A stretch of DNA of 64,000 nt, taken from Streptomyces sp. NRRL WC-3605 (GTDB taxonomy: Bacteria > Actinomycetota > Actinomycetes > Streptomycetales > Streptomycetaceae). The stretch lies in contig NZ_LLZN01000056.1 in NCBI RefSeq assembly GCF_001509795.1, positions 124,001-188,000 of the forward strand, read 5' to 3'. This document shows positions 17,613 to 27,987 of this stretch, piece by piece (within the stretch, counting starts at the first letter, position 1; every line of letters starts with the position of its first letter). Under the pieces are notes generated by a model. It searched no databases and had not been told where the DNA came from. It worked only from the letters and a program-made list of their open reading frames with translations. The translations under genes were made by a program, and so were the position numbers.

Positions 17613-18455
17613 ATGAGTTCTGTGCTGCGCCCGGCGGTCCCGGGCCATGATCCGTCACCGGTCGGCTACCGGCCCGTCTCCTCGCACCTGGCCATCGCAC
17701 CGCCCGTGAGCGTGGTGATCCCGGCCATGAACGAGGCGGAGAACCTTCCGTACGTCTTCAAGACCCTGCCGGACTGGATCCACGAAGTGGTCCTGGTCGA
17801 CGGCAACTCCACCGACGGCACCGTCGAGGTGGCCCGTGAGCTGTGGCCCGAGGTGAAGGTCGTGCGCCAGCGCGGCAAGGGCAAGGGGGACGCCCTGATC
17901 ACCGGGTTCGAGGCGGCCACCGGCGACATCATCGTCATGGTCGACGCGGACGGCTCCGCCGACGGCAACGAGATCCTGAGCTATGTCTCCGCCCTGGTCT
18001 CGGGCGCGGACTTCGCCAAGGGGTCCCGGTTCGCCAACGGCGGCGGCACCGACGACATGACGCTGATCCGCAAGCTGGGCAACTGGGCGCTGTGCACAGC
18101 CGTCAACCACAAGTTCGGCGCCCGCTACACCGATCTCTGCTACGGATACAACGCGTTCTGGCGGCACTGCCTGGACAAGATCGACCTCGACTGCACCGGC
18201 TTCGAGGTCGAGACCCTGATGAACATCCGGGTCGTCAAGGCCGGGCTGAAGGTGCAGGAGATACCGAGCCACGAGTACCTCCGCATCCACGGCACCAGCA
18301 ATCTGCGGGCCGTACGCGACGGGCTGCGGGTGCTGCGGGTCATCGTCAAGGAGCGCTCCAACCGGCGCGCGCTGCGCCGCCGCAGCGCCGCCGCGCACTC
18401 CCCCGTGCTCACCTCGGTCGGCTCCCGCACCAAGGCCCGGGGAGAGACGTCTTGA
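17613..18455 (+). CDS. Family 2 glycosyltransferase (DPM1-like)
   Basis: This 280-residue GT-A enzyme has SVVIPAMNEAENLPYV at its N-terminus, VDGNSTDGT and the DADGS metal motif (about 110-114), as in polyprenyl-phosphate sugar transferases. There is no C-terminal membrane pair, so it is probably peripheral. It likely transfers a sugar from a nucleotide donor to polyprenyl phosphate or a lipid-linked acceptor. ATG 17613 follows GAGAGGGACCGACTC. The next gene starts within its stop codon (TTGA), so the operon runs on through three more genes. Confidence 0.92.
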   Translation: MSSVLRPAVPGHDPSPVGYRPVSSHLAIAPPVSVVIPAMNEAENLPYVFKTLPDWIHEVVLVDGNSTDGTVEVARELWPEVKVVRQRGKGKGDALITGFEAATGDIIVMVDADGSADGNEILSYVSALVSGADFAKGSRFANGGGTDDMTLIRKLGNWALCTAVNHKFGARYTDLCYGYNAFWRHCLDKIDLDCTGFEVETLMNIRVVKAGLKVQEIPSHEYLRIHGTSNLRAVRDGLRVLRVIVKERSNRRALRRRSAAAHSPVLTSVGSRTKARGETS

Positions 18456-19456
18456 GCGGTCCCGGCATCTCCGTCGTGATCTGCGTCTACACGGAGGACC
18501 GCTGGGAGGACATCCTCGCGGCGGTCGCCTCGGTGCGTGCGCAGGCGTATCCGGCCCTGGAGACCCTGCTGGTCGTCGACCACAACCAGGCGCTCCGGGA
18601 CCGGCTGGCCAAGGAGTACAAGGAGACGCCCGACGTGCGGGTGCTGGCCAACGCGGGCCCGCGCGGCCTGTCGGCCGGCCGCAACACGGGCATCGCGGCC
18701 TCCCGGGGTGAGGTCGTCGCGTTCCTCGACGACGACGCCGTGGCCGAGCGGGACTGGCTGGGGCACTTCGCGGCCGGGTACGACGACCCCCGGGTCATGG
18801 CCGTCGGCGGGCGCACCGAGCCGATCTGGGCGTCCGGCCGCCGGCCGGGCTGGTTCCCGGAGGAGTTCGACTGGGTCGTGGGCTGCACCTACCGGGGCCT
18901 GCCCGGCGGCCGGACGAAGGTCCGCAACGTCCTCGGCGGCAACGCCTCGTTCCGCCGTACGGCGTTCGACGTCGCGGGCGGTTTCGCGACCGGCATCGGG
19001 CGCGACGGCGACCGGCTGCCGCTGGGCTGCGAGGAGACGGAGCTGTGCATCCGGCTCACCCGGGCCCGGCCCGACGCGGTGCTGCTGATCGACGACCGCG
19101 CGATCATCCACCACCGGGTGCCCGGGCCGCGGGAGCGCTTCCGGTACTTCCGCACCCGCACCTACGCGGAGGGCCTGTCGAAGGCCCTGGTGGCCCGCAG
19201 CGTCGGCGCGGACAAGGGACTGGAGTCCGAACGCCGGTACACCACGCGCGTCCTGCCGGCCGGGGTGGCGCGCGGCCTGCGGGACGCGCTGCTCGCCCGG
19301 CCCGGGGGCGCGGGCCGGGCGGGCGCGATCGTCGCGGGGGTGCTGACGGCGGCGGGTGGGTACGTCGTCGGGAGTGTCCGCGCGCGCCGGGGCGGCGCCA
19401 CGTACGCGGTGGCCGGGATCGAGGGATCGCCGGACACCGGAGGGGGGACGGGATGA
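18452..19456 (+). CDS. Family 2 glycosyltransferase
   Basis: This 334-residue GT-A enzyme has ISVVICVYTEDRW at the N-terminus and the metal motif FLDDDAVAERDWL (about 91-103). GGNASFRRTAFDVAGGF and GCEETELCIRL form the acceptor-side ED motif typical of GT2 enzymes. A weakly hydrophobic stretch near 285-310 may touch the membrane. TTG 18452 overlaps the preceding stop and is preceded by GGGGAGAGACG; no better start exists. It probably adds a second sugar in the same polymer repeat. Confidence 0.9.
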   Translation: MSGPGISVVICVYTEDRWEDILAAVASVRAQAYPALETLLVVDHNQALRDRLAKEYKETPDVRVLANAGPRGLSAGRNTGIAASRGEVVAFLDDDAVAERDWLGHFAAGYDDPRVMAVGGRTEPIWASGRRPGWFPEEFDWVVGCTYRGLPGGRTKVRNVLGGNASFRRTAFDVAGGFATGIGRDGDRLPLGCEETELCIRLTRARPDAVLLIDDRAIIHHRVPGPRERFRYFRTRTYAEGLSKALVARSVGADKGLESERRYTTRVLPAGVARGLRDALLARPGGAGRAGAIVAGVLTAAGGYVVGSVRARRGGATYAVAGIEGSPDTGGGTG

Positions 19457-20253
19457 GCCATGCGCCGGTGCCGATCCTGATGTACCACGCGGTGTCCACC
19501 GCGCCGAACGACGCCACCCGCCGGCTGTCCGTGGCGCCGGAGGCGTTCGCCGAGCAGATGGCCCTGATCGGCGACCTGGGGCTCACGCCGGTGCGCACGG
19601 CGGAGCTCGCCGAGCACTGGCGTTCCGGGAAGCCGCTGCCCGAGCGGCCGGTGCTGATCACCTTCGACGACGGCTACGCGGGCGTGCACCGGCACGCCCT
19701 GCCCGTCCTGCGCGCCCACGGCTTCACGGCCACGGTGTTCGTCTCCACGGGCTGGCTGAAGGGCCCGCACGACATGGGCGGCGGCCTGGACACCATGCTG
19801 GACTGGGAGCAGGTGCGCGAACTGGCCTTCGCGGGCGTGGAGATCGGCGGCCACAGCCACACCCACCCGCAGCTGGACCAGCTCCCCGACGACCGGCTGC
19901 GCTCGGAGCTGATCCTCTGCAAGGAGATCGTCTCGGACCAGCTGGGCACCGCCCCGGTCTCGTTCGCCTATCCGTACGGCTACTCCAGCCGCCGGGTGCG
20001 CGAGGCCGTGCGGGAGACCGGGTACGCCCAGGCGCTCGCCGTCAACAACGGCCTCGCCCGGCGCCGGCAGGGGCCGTACGCGCTCACCCGGCTCACCGTG
20101 CGCCGCACCACCGGGATCGAGGAGTTCGGCCGGCTGGTGGAAGGCCGTGCCGTCGCCCGTACGTTCGCCAGGGACCGCGCCCTGACCCAGGGGTACGCCG
20201 TGGTCCGCAGAGCCCGTCAGGTCCGCCGGAAGGCCATCCGTACCCGTGTCTGA
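19453..20253 (+). CDS. Polysaccharide deacetylase (NodB domain)
   Basis: This 266-residue metal-dependent deacetylase shows the NodB motifs in order: ITFDDGYAG (metal Asp and catalytic base), HSHTHPQL (metal His pair) and SFAYPYG. No signal peptide is apparent, so it may act in the cytosol or with the membrane complex, removing N-acetyl groups from a hexosamine intermediate. The ATG overlaps the upstream stop (ATGA) and its end overlaps the next gene by 8 nt. An acyltransferase and a deacetylase in one locus imply a modified amino-sugar polymer. Confidence 0.93.
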   Translation: MSHAPVPILMYHAVSTAPNDATRRLSVAPEAFAEQMALIGDLGLTPVRTAELAEHWRSGKPLPERPVLITFDDGYAGVHRHALPVLRAHGFTATVFVSTGWLKGPHDMGGGLDTMLDWEQVRELAFAGVEIGGHSHTHPQLDQLPDDRLRSELILCKEIVSDQLGTAPVSFAYPYGYSSRRVREAVRETGYAQALAVNNGLARRRQGPYALTRLTVRRTTGIEEFGRLVEGRAVARTFARDRALTQGYAVVRRARQVRRKAIRTRV

Positions 20254-23200
20254 CACGACGACCACGACCGAGCCCGCCTCGCCCGACGCGCCGGCGCCCG
20301 AGCGGCCGGGGCGGCGCCTCCGACTGCCCGGCCTGGGCAGATCCTCCGGCGGCGGCAGCCAGCTGTTCCGCAACGCCTACGCCCTGATGATCAACACCGG
20401 TGTCTCGGCGGTGCTGGGGCTGGGCTTCTGGCTGGCCGCCGCCCGCTACTACTCCGAGTCCGCCGTCGGCCAGGGGTCGGCCGCGATCGCCGCGATGAAG
20501 TTCCTCGCCGGGCTGACGGCGGTGACGCTGACCGGGGCGCTCGCCCGGTTCATCCCGGTGGCCGGGCGGACGACGGGCCGCCTGATCTTCCGTACGTACG
20601 CCGGAAGTTGTGTGGTGGTGGCGCTGGCCGCCGGGGTCTTCCTGCTGACGCTGGACCTGTGGGGGCCGTCGTACCGGTTCCTGCACGGGCCGCTGAACGG
20701 GCTGTTCTTCGTCCTCGCCGTCATCGCCTGGAACCTGCTCACCCTCCAGGACGGAGTGCTCACCGGGCTGCGCAGCGCGCTGTGGGTGCCCGTCGGCAAC
20801 ACCGTGTTCTCGGCGGTGAAGCTGGGGCTGCTGGTGGCGTTCGCGGTGGCGATCCCGACCGCCGGCGTCTTCGTGTCGTGGGTGGCGGCGATCGCGGTGT
20901 CGGTGCTGCCGCTGGGCTGGCTGGTGTTCCGCCGGCTGGTGCCCCGGCACATGGCGGCGACCGAGGAGCACGCGCGGCCGCCGTCGCTGCGGGAGGTCGG
21001 CCGGTTCCTGGCCGGGGACTACACCGGCTCCCTGTTCTCCCTCGCCGTCGTCTACCTCATCCCGGTGATCGTGGCGGCACGGGTCTCCGCCGAGGACAAC
21101 GCGTACTTCTACATCACCGCCACCATCGGCGGCACGGTGAACCTGCTCGCCATCAACATGGGCGCCTCGCTGACCGTGGAGGGCTCGCACGCGCCGGGGC
21201 GGCTGGCCGCCGACACCCGGGCGGCGCTGACCCGCATGGCCCGCATCATGCTGCCGGTCTCGGCGGTCCTGTTCTTCGGGGCGCCCTGGATCCTGGGCGT
21301 GTTCGGCGCGGGCTACGCGGACGCGGCGACCCCGCTGCTGCGCTGGTTCGCCGTGGGCGGGCTGCTGCGGGTCGTCATGGAGACGTACTTCGCCGTCCTG
21401 CGGGCGCAGAGCCGCACCGCCGGACTGGCGTGGCTGCAGGGGCTGTTGTGCGCCCTGGTGCTCGGTCTGACGCTGCTCCTGCTGCCCCGGATGGGCCTGA
21501 CGGGCGCCGGGGTCGCCGAGATCGCCGCGCTCTCGGTGATCGTGGCGATCGCCGCGCCCCGGCTGTACCGGACGGTGCGGGGCTCCGGGGCGGACGTGCC
21601 CGAGGACGCGGCCCCCGACGGGGACCTGGCCGACCTGGGGGCGCGCGAGGCGTCCACGGGGGCGCGCAAGCGCGGGCCCGGCTGGGCGCTGGACAGCGAC
21701 ACCCTCGCGCTCGGCATCCACGTCGACTTCGACCATCTGGAACGCCGTCCCGACGTCCGGCCCGGACCGGGCACCCCGCCCACGGGCACTCCACGCGTGC
21801 GCCCCGAGCACCGGCCGACCTGGGCCCGCGCGGCGGAGGCCGGGCTGCCGCCGGGGCGGGAGCCGGGCTCGGAGGCGTCGGCGGGTCCCGCCGAGGTGGA
21901 CGCGCCGTTCGAGGACGCGTTCGACGCGGGCAAGGGCGAGGTGACCGCCGTCGTGGAGGAACCCGAGGAGGCCGCCGCCCCACCGGAACCCGGAGCGGTA
22001 TCAGGGTCACCCGCGCCGGAGGAACCCCTACGGCCCGAGCCGCTCGCGGCAGGCCGGCGCGAGCGGCTGCTGCCGACCCGGGCCGGCGTCGTGCTGGGCT
22101 GTCTGCTGGTCGCGGCGCTGCTGCTGTACTGGGTGCCCGCGCTGCGGCTCGGCGAGAGCGACCTGGACCGCATGGGCGGGCTCGGGCTGATCTCGGTGCT
22201 GCCGCCGCCGACGCTGCTGGGGGCGGCCCTGCTGGCCGTCGTGTTCGCCTCGCTGCTGTGGCTGAACCGCGAGCACCGGGCGCTGCTGATGGTCACCCTC
22301 CTGGCGACGGTGGTGTCCCTGCACGCCCTGCCCGCGCTGATCGAGACCGAGCCGCGGTTCGCGACGGCCTGGCAGCACCTGGGCTTCCTCGACTACATCG
22401 ACCGCACCGGTTCCGCCGTACCGGACCTGGACGCGCGCTGGAGCTGGCCGGGATTCTTCGCGGTGGCCGCGTTCACCGCGCGGGCCTGCGGGGTCGACGA
22501 TCTGACCGAGGTCGTCCGCTGGTGGCCGACGGCCATGCAACTGCTGTACCTGGTCCCGATGTTCCTGCTGGTACGCCATATGCGGGCGAGCTGGCGGGCC
22601 AGGTGGACCGGCATCTGGGTGTTCGTGCTCGCCGGCTGGGTCGGCCAGGACTACTTCTCCCCGCAGGGCTTCACCTATCTGCTGTACCTCGTGTTCGCGG
22701 CGGTGCTGCTGGTCTGGTTCCGCGCACCGCGCGTGATCTGGTCGCGACGCCGGCCCGGCGAGCTGGAGGTGGAACCGGCGGACCGGCGTCAGCGGGCCGT
22801 GCTGCTGGCGGTCGTGACGGGGCTGTTCGCGGCGAGTGTCCCGGCCCACCAGCTGACGCCGTTCGTGATGCTGGGCGTGGTGACGGCGCTGGTGCTGGTC
22901 GGCCGGAGCGAACTGCGCGGCCTGCCCGTCCTGTTCGGCGTGATGGTGACCGCGTGGATCGGCTTCCTGGCGGAGCCGTACTGGTCGGGGCACTTCGACG
23001 AGCTGTTCGGCGGGGTCGGCGGGGTCGGCGGCAACGTCACCTCGTCCGTGTCCGGCCGGATCGAGGGCGGCAGTTCGACCCACCAGCTCGTGCTGTACGT
23101 GCGTGTCCTGCTGGCCGGCGGGGTGATGGCGTTCGCCTGCTGGGGCTGGTGGCGGAGGCGCTTCCACCACTACCAGGAGCGCTCGCTGCTCGTCCTGACC

Positions 23201-24082
23201 TTCGTGCCGTTCCTCGGCTTCGGCATGCAGTCGTACGGCGGCGAGATGGCGCTGCGGGTCTTCATGTTCGCCCTGCCCGGGGCGGCCCTGCTGACCGGTC
23301 TGGCCCTGTTCCCGCGGACCGGCGTCACCGCCGACGAGCGGGAACGGGACCGGGTGAGCCTCGCCCCGCTGGCCGCGCTCATGGCGGGGCTGGTGCTCAT
23401 GGGCGGTTTCCTGGTGGCCCGATGGGGCAACGAGCCGTTCGAGCGGGTGCGGCCCGGCGAGGTCGCCGCCATGGAGTACGTGTACGCCCACGACGATCCG
23501 AGTCTGCGGCTGCTGTGGCTGAGCAGCGACCCGGTCGAGGACGTGACGCCCGCGATGCCGTGGGGCGCCCGGGACATGGAGAAGGTCTCCTATCTGCCGA
23601 CGCAGGCGCCGGCCGACCCGGTCCTGGTGTCGGGCCTGGTGAAGGCGCTGAAGGACGCGGGCCCGAACTCGTATCTGATGGTCAACCGCGGTCAGGTCAC
23701 CTTCCTGCGGCTGGACGTGGGCTACTCGCCGACCTGGGAGACCCGGCTGCTGAGCAACCTGGACCGCAGGCCGGAGCTGAAGCGGGTCTTCGCCAACACG
23801 GACGTGACGATGTACGCGCTGCGCGAGCAGCCGGCGGGCACGGTGCCGAAGGCCGATCCGGGTCCGATCGGGCCGCAGGTGACGTGGACGCCGTGGTCGG
23901 TGGTCGGCGGTGTCGCGGCCGTCGCGCTGATCCTGCTGCTGGCGGCGCGGGAGATCGTGCGGGTGGCGAGCGCGCCGAGCGTGCGGCAGCTGAGCCGGCT
24001 GCAGAGCAGTTTCTGGTTCTCGCTGCCGCTGCTCGCCGTGCTGCTGGCCTCGCTGGTGCAGCGGTTCCTGACCATCAAGTGA
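20246..24082 (+). CDS. Flippase/membrane glycosyltransferase-like fusion protein
   Basis: This very large membrane protein (1278 residues) has two membrane halves. Residues about 35-445 resemble Wzx/MVF-type lipid-linked oligosaccharide flippases (FRNAYALMINTGVSAVLGLGF, about 12 helices). Residues about 450-610 are a Pro/Glu/Ala-rich cytosolic linker with no helices. Residues about 613-1278 form a second polytopic domain of 12 or more helices, with large loops and a soluble stretch near 1080-1200, like GT-C or polymerase proteins. GTG 20246 overlaps the deacetylase gene. It probably flips and then polymerises or glycosylates the lipid-linked repeat. The second-half assignment is inference. 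Confidence 0.85.
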   Translation: MSDTTTTTEPASPDAPAPERPGRRLRLPGLGRSSGGGSQLFRNAYALMINTGVSAVLGLGFWLAAARYYSESAVGQGSAAIAAMKFLAGLTAVTLTGALARFIPVAGRTTGRLIFRTYAGSCVVVALAAGVFLLTLDLWGPSYRFLHGPLNGLFFVLAVIAWNLLTLQDGVLTGLRSALWVPVGNTVFSAVKLGLLVAFAVAIPTAGVFVSWVAAIAVSVLPLGWLVFRRLVPRHMAATEEHARPPSLREVGRFLAGDYTGSLFSLAVVYLIPVIVAARVSAEDNAYFYITATIGGTVNLLAINMGASLTVEGSHAPGRLAADTRAALTRMARIMLPVSAVLFFGAPWILGVFGAGYADAATPLLRWFAVGGLLRVVMETYFAVLRAQSRTAGLAWLQGLLCALVLGLTLLLLPRMGLTGAGVAEIAALSVIVAIAAPRLYRTVRGSGADVPEDAAPDGDLADLGAREASTGARKRGPGWALDSDTLALGIHVDFDHLERRPDVRPGPGTPPTGTPRVRPEHRPTWARAAEAGLPPGREPGSEASAGPAEVDAPFEDAFDAGKGEVTAVVEEPEEAAAPPEPGAVSGSPAPEEPLRPEPLAAGRRERLLPTRAGVVLGCLLVAALLLYWVPALRLGESDLDRMGGLGLISVLPPPTLLGAALLAVVFASLLWLNREHRALLMVTLLATVVSLHALPALIETEPRFATAWQHLGFLDYIDRTGSAVPDLDARWSWPGFFAVAAFTARACGVDDLTEVVRWWPTAMQLLYLVPMFLLVRHMRASWRARWTGIWVFVLAGWVGQDYFSPQGFTYLLYLVFAAVLLVWFRAPRVIWSRRRPGELEVEPADRRQRAVLLAVVTGLFAASVPAHQLTPFVMLGVVTALVLVGRSELRGLPVLFGVMVTAWIGFLAEPYWSGHFDELFGGVGGVGGNVTSSVSGRIEGGSSTHQLVLYVRVLLAGGVMAFACWGWWRRRFHHYQERSLLVLTFVPFLGFGMQSYGGEMALRVFMFALPGAALLTGLALFPRTGVTADERERDRVSLAPLAALMAGLVLMGGFLVARWGNEPFERVRPGEVAAMEYVYAHDDPSLRLLWLSSDPVEDVTPAMPWGARDMEKVSYLPTQAPADPVLVSGLVKALKDAGPNSYLMVNRGQVTFLRLDVGYSPTWETRLLSNLDRRPELKRVFANTDVTMYALREQPAGTVPKADPGPIGPQVTWTPWSVVGGVAAVALILLLAAREIVRVASAPSVRQLSRLQSSFWFSLPLLAVLLASLVQRFLTIK

Positions 24083-24097
24083 CGGAGGCCGGGTGGC

Positions 24098-25510
24098 TCA
24101 GCGTTCGAGCCACCTGACCTGGTAGGCGTGCAGGGTGACCTTCCTGCCGTCGACCCGGACGCTGATCTGCCGGTCGCGGGTGTTGACGGCCAGGACGGTG
24201 TCGTCGGTGGCCAGCACCCGCACGCCCGCCCCGTCCACGGACACCCGCTCGAACCGGGTGCCCGGCCCGAACTCCTTCCCGAACCGGGAGAGCAGGCCGT
24301 ACATGGGCAGTTCGGCGCCGCCGCGATCGGCGTCCGTCGGCGTCCACAGGCAGCCCGCGCAGGCGGTGCCCTTCTCGTTCTCCGGGTTCCAGTAGAACGC
24401 GGAGGTGGTGCCGCCCTCGGCCAGCGCGATCAGCCCGGTGGCGTGAACGGCGACCCGGCGGGCCTCGGACCAGCCCTCGCGTTCGTCGTCGCCGTCGGCC
24501 GGCTCGACGTAGTACTCGGCCCACCACAGCGGCAGGTCACCGGTCTGCTCGCGCACCCAGCGGCTCACGTCGGTGAACTTCCGCGTGGCCGTGAACTCGT
24601 CCGGCAGCAGCTCGTCGTCGCGGGTGTAGCTGGAGCCGTCCACGACGACGAAGTCGGCGCCGGCCTTGTGCTCGTTCCAGTACCGGAAGGCATCGACGGT
24701 CCGCCGGTCGAGGGCGCCCCACGGGCCCGTGAGCGCCTTGGAAGCCTCGTGCGCGCGGGGGTCGACGCTGTCCATCACCAGGTAGGGGCCGCCCACCATG
24801 ATGTCCCGGTCGACCTTCTTCAGCGCCCGGTAGACCAGGTTGTAGAGCTTCGTGTAGCCCTCGTGGTCCCAGCGGGCCTCGGCGTCGTTCCAGAACCCCT
24901 TGAACTCGTTCCAGACGACGAAGTGCCGTACGTCCGGGTAGCGCCTCGCGACCGTCGCGGCGAGCGCCGCGTAGTCGTCGTAGTGCCCGGGGTCGGGCGC
25001 GGTCTCCAGGGCGGCCTGGCTCCAGTCGGTGGCGTCGACGCCGGGCTCGCCGCCCTTCATCCAGTCCGGCGCGCAGCACAGGGTCACGACCGGGGTGCCG
25101 CCGGACGCGCGTACGAAGTCGATGCGCCGGTCCATCGCCTCGAAGTCGTAACGCCCGCGCACGGGTTCGGGGTTGTCGGCGCCCCAGCCCATGACGTGCT
25201 GGATCTGCGGCAGGCCCCCGTCACCGGCGATCCGGCGCTCGACGCGTGCGACGGCGGCCGGGGCGCCCTCGTCGGCGCTGTGCTGGGTGTGGGTGAACCC
25301 CCAGCCGACCTCGGGGTCGCGCGCGTGCGGCGCGGCCGTCGGCGTGCCGTGCACCTTGTCGCCGTCGCGTGTGGTGCCGTCGGTGTCCACGCCGTTGCCG
25401 GGCAGTGTGCTGAGGAGGGTCACGATCAGGGCCAGAGCCGCCGCGCCCACCCCGAGCAGCGCGGTGAGCCGCCACCGCCGTGCCCCCGAATTCCACCCAT
25501 GACGTCCCAT
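24098..25510 (-). CDS. Clan GH-A glycoside hydrolase, GH39-like
   Basis: This 470-residue exported enzyme has an N-terminal signal anchor (about 13-35, LTALLGVGAAALALIVTLL). A TIM-barrel domain follows, with HFVVWNEFKGFW supplying the acid/base Glu after Asn (the clan GH-A hallmark) and LPLWWAEYYVEP as the likely nucleophile strand. Xylosidases and iduronidases of GH39 look like this, but the substrate here is unknown. It converges on the polysaccharide operon with a 15-bp gap and may trim or degrade that polymer. The ATG at 25510 lacks a clear ribosome site, so the start is uncertain. Confidence 0.85.
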   Translation of the reverse strand: MGRHGWNSGARRWRLTALLGVGAAALALIVTLLSTLPGNGVDTDGTTRDGDKVHGTPTAAPHARDPEVGWGFTHTQHSADEGAPAAVARVERRIAGDGGLPQIQHVMGWGADNPEPVRGRYDFEAMDRRIDFVRASGGTPVVTLCCAPDWMKGGEPGVDATDWSQAALETAPDPGHYDDYAALAATVARRYPDVRHFVVWNEFKGFWNDAEARWDHEGYTKLYNLVYRALKKVDRDIMVGGPYLVMDSVDPRAHEASKALTGPWGALDRRTVDAFRYWNEHKAGADFVVVDGSSYTRDDELLPDEFTATRKFTDVSRWVREQTGDLPLWWAEYYVEPADGDDEREGWSEARRVAVHATGLIALAEGGTTSAFYWNPENEKGTACAGCLWTPTDADRGGAELPMYGLLSRFGKEFGPGTRFERVSVDGAGVRVLATDDTVLAVNTRDRQISVRVDGRKVTLHAYQVRWLER

Positions 25511-25640
25511 CGAGGACAACGGTAACGGGGGTGCCCGCCGCCCGGGCAGGTTTCGTCGGCACACGGTGGCGCGGCGGCACGGGACGGACGCGACGGGGAA
25601 ACCGGGTGCACGGCGACCCGCGGTGACGGATCATGGCCGC

Positions 25641-26735
<1,095 letters not shown>

Positions 26736-26763
26736 CGCGGATCCTGGGTGCTTTGATGGATGT

Positions 26764-27558
26764 ATGACCTTGTTCGTCGGCACCTCGGGGTGGCAGTACC
26801 GGGACTGGCGGGACGTCCTGTACCCGTCGGACGTGCCCATGCGGCGGTGGCTGGAGGAGTACACGGCCCGGTTCGCCACGGTCGAGCTCAACAACGCCTT
26901 CTACCGGCTGCCCTCGCGCGAGAACTTCGAGGCGTGGCGGGAGCGGGTGCCGGGCGACTTCGTGGTCGCGGTGAAGGCGAGCCGCTATCTGACCCACATC
27001 AAACGGCTGAAGGACCCCGAGGAGCCGGTGCACCGGCTGATGACCCACGCCGAGGGTCTCGGCGACCGGCTGGGCCCGGTCCTGCTCCAGCTGCCGCCGA
27101 CGCTACGGGCGGACGCCGGGCTGCTGGACGCCTGCCTTGCCTGCTTCCCGGCCGGCGTCAGGGTGGCCGTCGAGCCCCGGCACGACAGCTGGTGGACGTC
27201 CGGTACGCGGGACGTCCTGGAGGCCCGGGGCGCCGCCCTGTGCTGGGCCGACGTGGAGTCGCGCCCGGTGACCCCGCTGTGGCGCACCGCGGACTGGGGG
27301 TACGTCCGCTTCCACGTGGGCCGCGCCCGGCGCTGGCCGCACTACGGCCGGCAGGCGCTGGAGACCTGGGTCCGGCGCATCACCGGCACCTGGTCCGCCG
27401 GCGAGGACGTGTACGCGTACTTCAACAACGACCCGACGGGCGCGGCGGTCGAGGACGCCATGACGTTCGCGCGGGCGGCGCGCAGGGCGGGCCGGGAGCC
27501 GACCCGTACGCCGGAGCGTCTGCTGAGCCCGGGCGAGGACGCGGCTCAGTCGTCGTAG
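26764..27558 (+). CDS. DUF72 family protein
   Basis: This 264-residue TIM-barrel protein begins FVGTSGWQYRDWRDVLYP and continues with VELNNAFYRLPSRENFEAWR and VAVEPRHDSW, all DUF72 (YecE-like) signatures. YVRFHVGRARRW and DVYAYFNNDPTGAAVEDA complete the barrel. The family is widespread, and a nuclease-like or iron-sulfur role has been suggested for some members, but the activity is unproven. Its end overlaps the end of the convergent GntR gene by 13 bp. Confidence 0.94.
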   Translation: MTLFVGTSGWQYRDWRDVLYPSDVPMRRWLEEYTARFATVELNNAFYRLPSRENFEAWRERVPGDFVVAVKASRYLTHIKRLKDPEEPVHRLMTHAEGLGDRLGPVLLQLPPTLRADAGLLDACLACFPAGVRVAVEPRHDSWWTSGTRDVLEARGAALCWADVESRPVTPLWRTADWGYVRFHVGRARRWPHYGRQALETWVRRITGTWSAGEDVYAYFNNDPTGAAVEDAMTFARAARRAGREPTRTPERLLSPGEDAAQSS

Positions 27559-27917
27559 GCGGCCCGCAGCGCGTCCCGTACGGCCGTGAGCGCCGCGTCC
27601 TCGTCGAGGCCGAGCCTGCGGACCCGCTCGGCGTACGCCTGGGCGGCCGACGCGGCCTCCCGTTCGGCGGCCGAGCCGGCGGCGGCCACGAACGTGCCGT
27701 TGCGGCCCCGCGTCTCGATCACCCCGTCGTTCTCCAGCGCCCGGTACGCCTTGGCGACGGTATTGGCGGCCAGCCCCAGGGACTGGGCGAGCCCGCGCAC
27801 GGTGGGAAGCCGGTAGCCCACCGGCAGCACCCCCGACCGTGCCTGCTCGGAGATCTGCGCCCGCACCTGCTCGTACGGCGCGACGGCACTGTCGTCGATG
27901 TGGATCTTCAAGGTCAC
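27546..27917 (-). CDS. Short GntR regulator, YtrA type
   Basis: This 123-residue protein has a GntR winged helix at about 10-75 (LPVGYRLPTVRGLAQSLGLAANTVAKAYRAL, GVIETRGRNGTFV) and only a short helical C-terminus. That architecture is the YtrA subfamily, which usually controls ABC transporters. No transporter is adjacent here; it diverges from a GNAT gene 70 bp away. The GTG at 27917 starts the conserved sequence. Self-regulation is likely. Confidence 0.9.
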   Translation of the reverse strand: MTLKIHIDDSAVAPYEQVRAQISEQARSGVLPVGYRLPTVRGLAQSLGLAANTVAKAYRALENDGVIETRGRNGTFVAAAGSAAEREAASAAQAYAERVRRLGLDEDAALTAVRDALRAAYDD

Positions 27918-27974
27918 AGGCCGATTGTCCCGTACCCGCCGGAAAATGAGAGGCACCCCCGGCAGGTCCCCGTC

Positions 27975-27980
27975 TAGCGT
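27975..27980 (+). promoter_or_regulatory. -10 box of a leaderless GNAT gene
   Basis: TAGCGT lies 7 nt before ATG 27988 and there is no ribosome site, so the transcript probably starts at the A of the start codon. Confidence 0.5.
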
Positions 27981-27987
27981 GCGCCCC

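Noticed and set aside
20093..21811. 572-codon minus-strand open frame opposite the polysaccharide genes
   Set aside because: It is a low-complexity Gln/Arg/His-rich antisense shadow of high-GC coding sequence, with no domain and no ribosome site.
16144..25510. Interpretation of the sugar genes as an antibiotic biosynthetic cluster
   Set aside because: No polyketide synthase, peptide synthetase, terpene or deoxysugar genes are present. The enzyme set fits a surface polysaccharide better.
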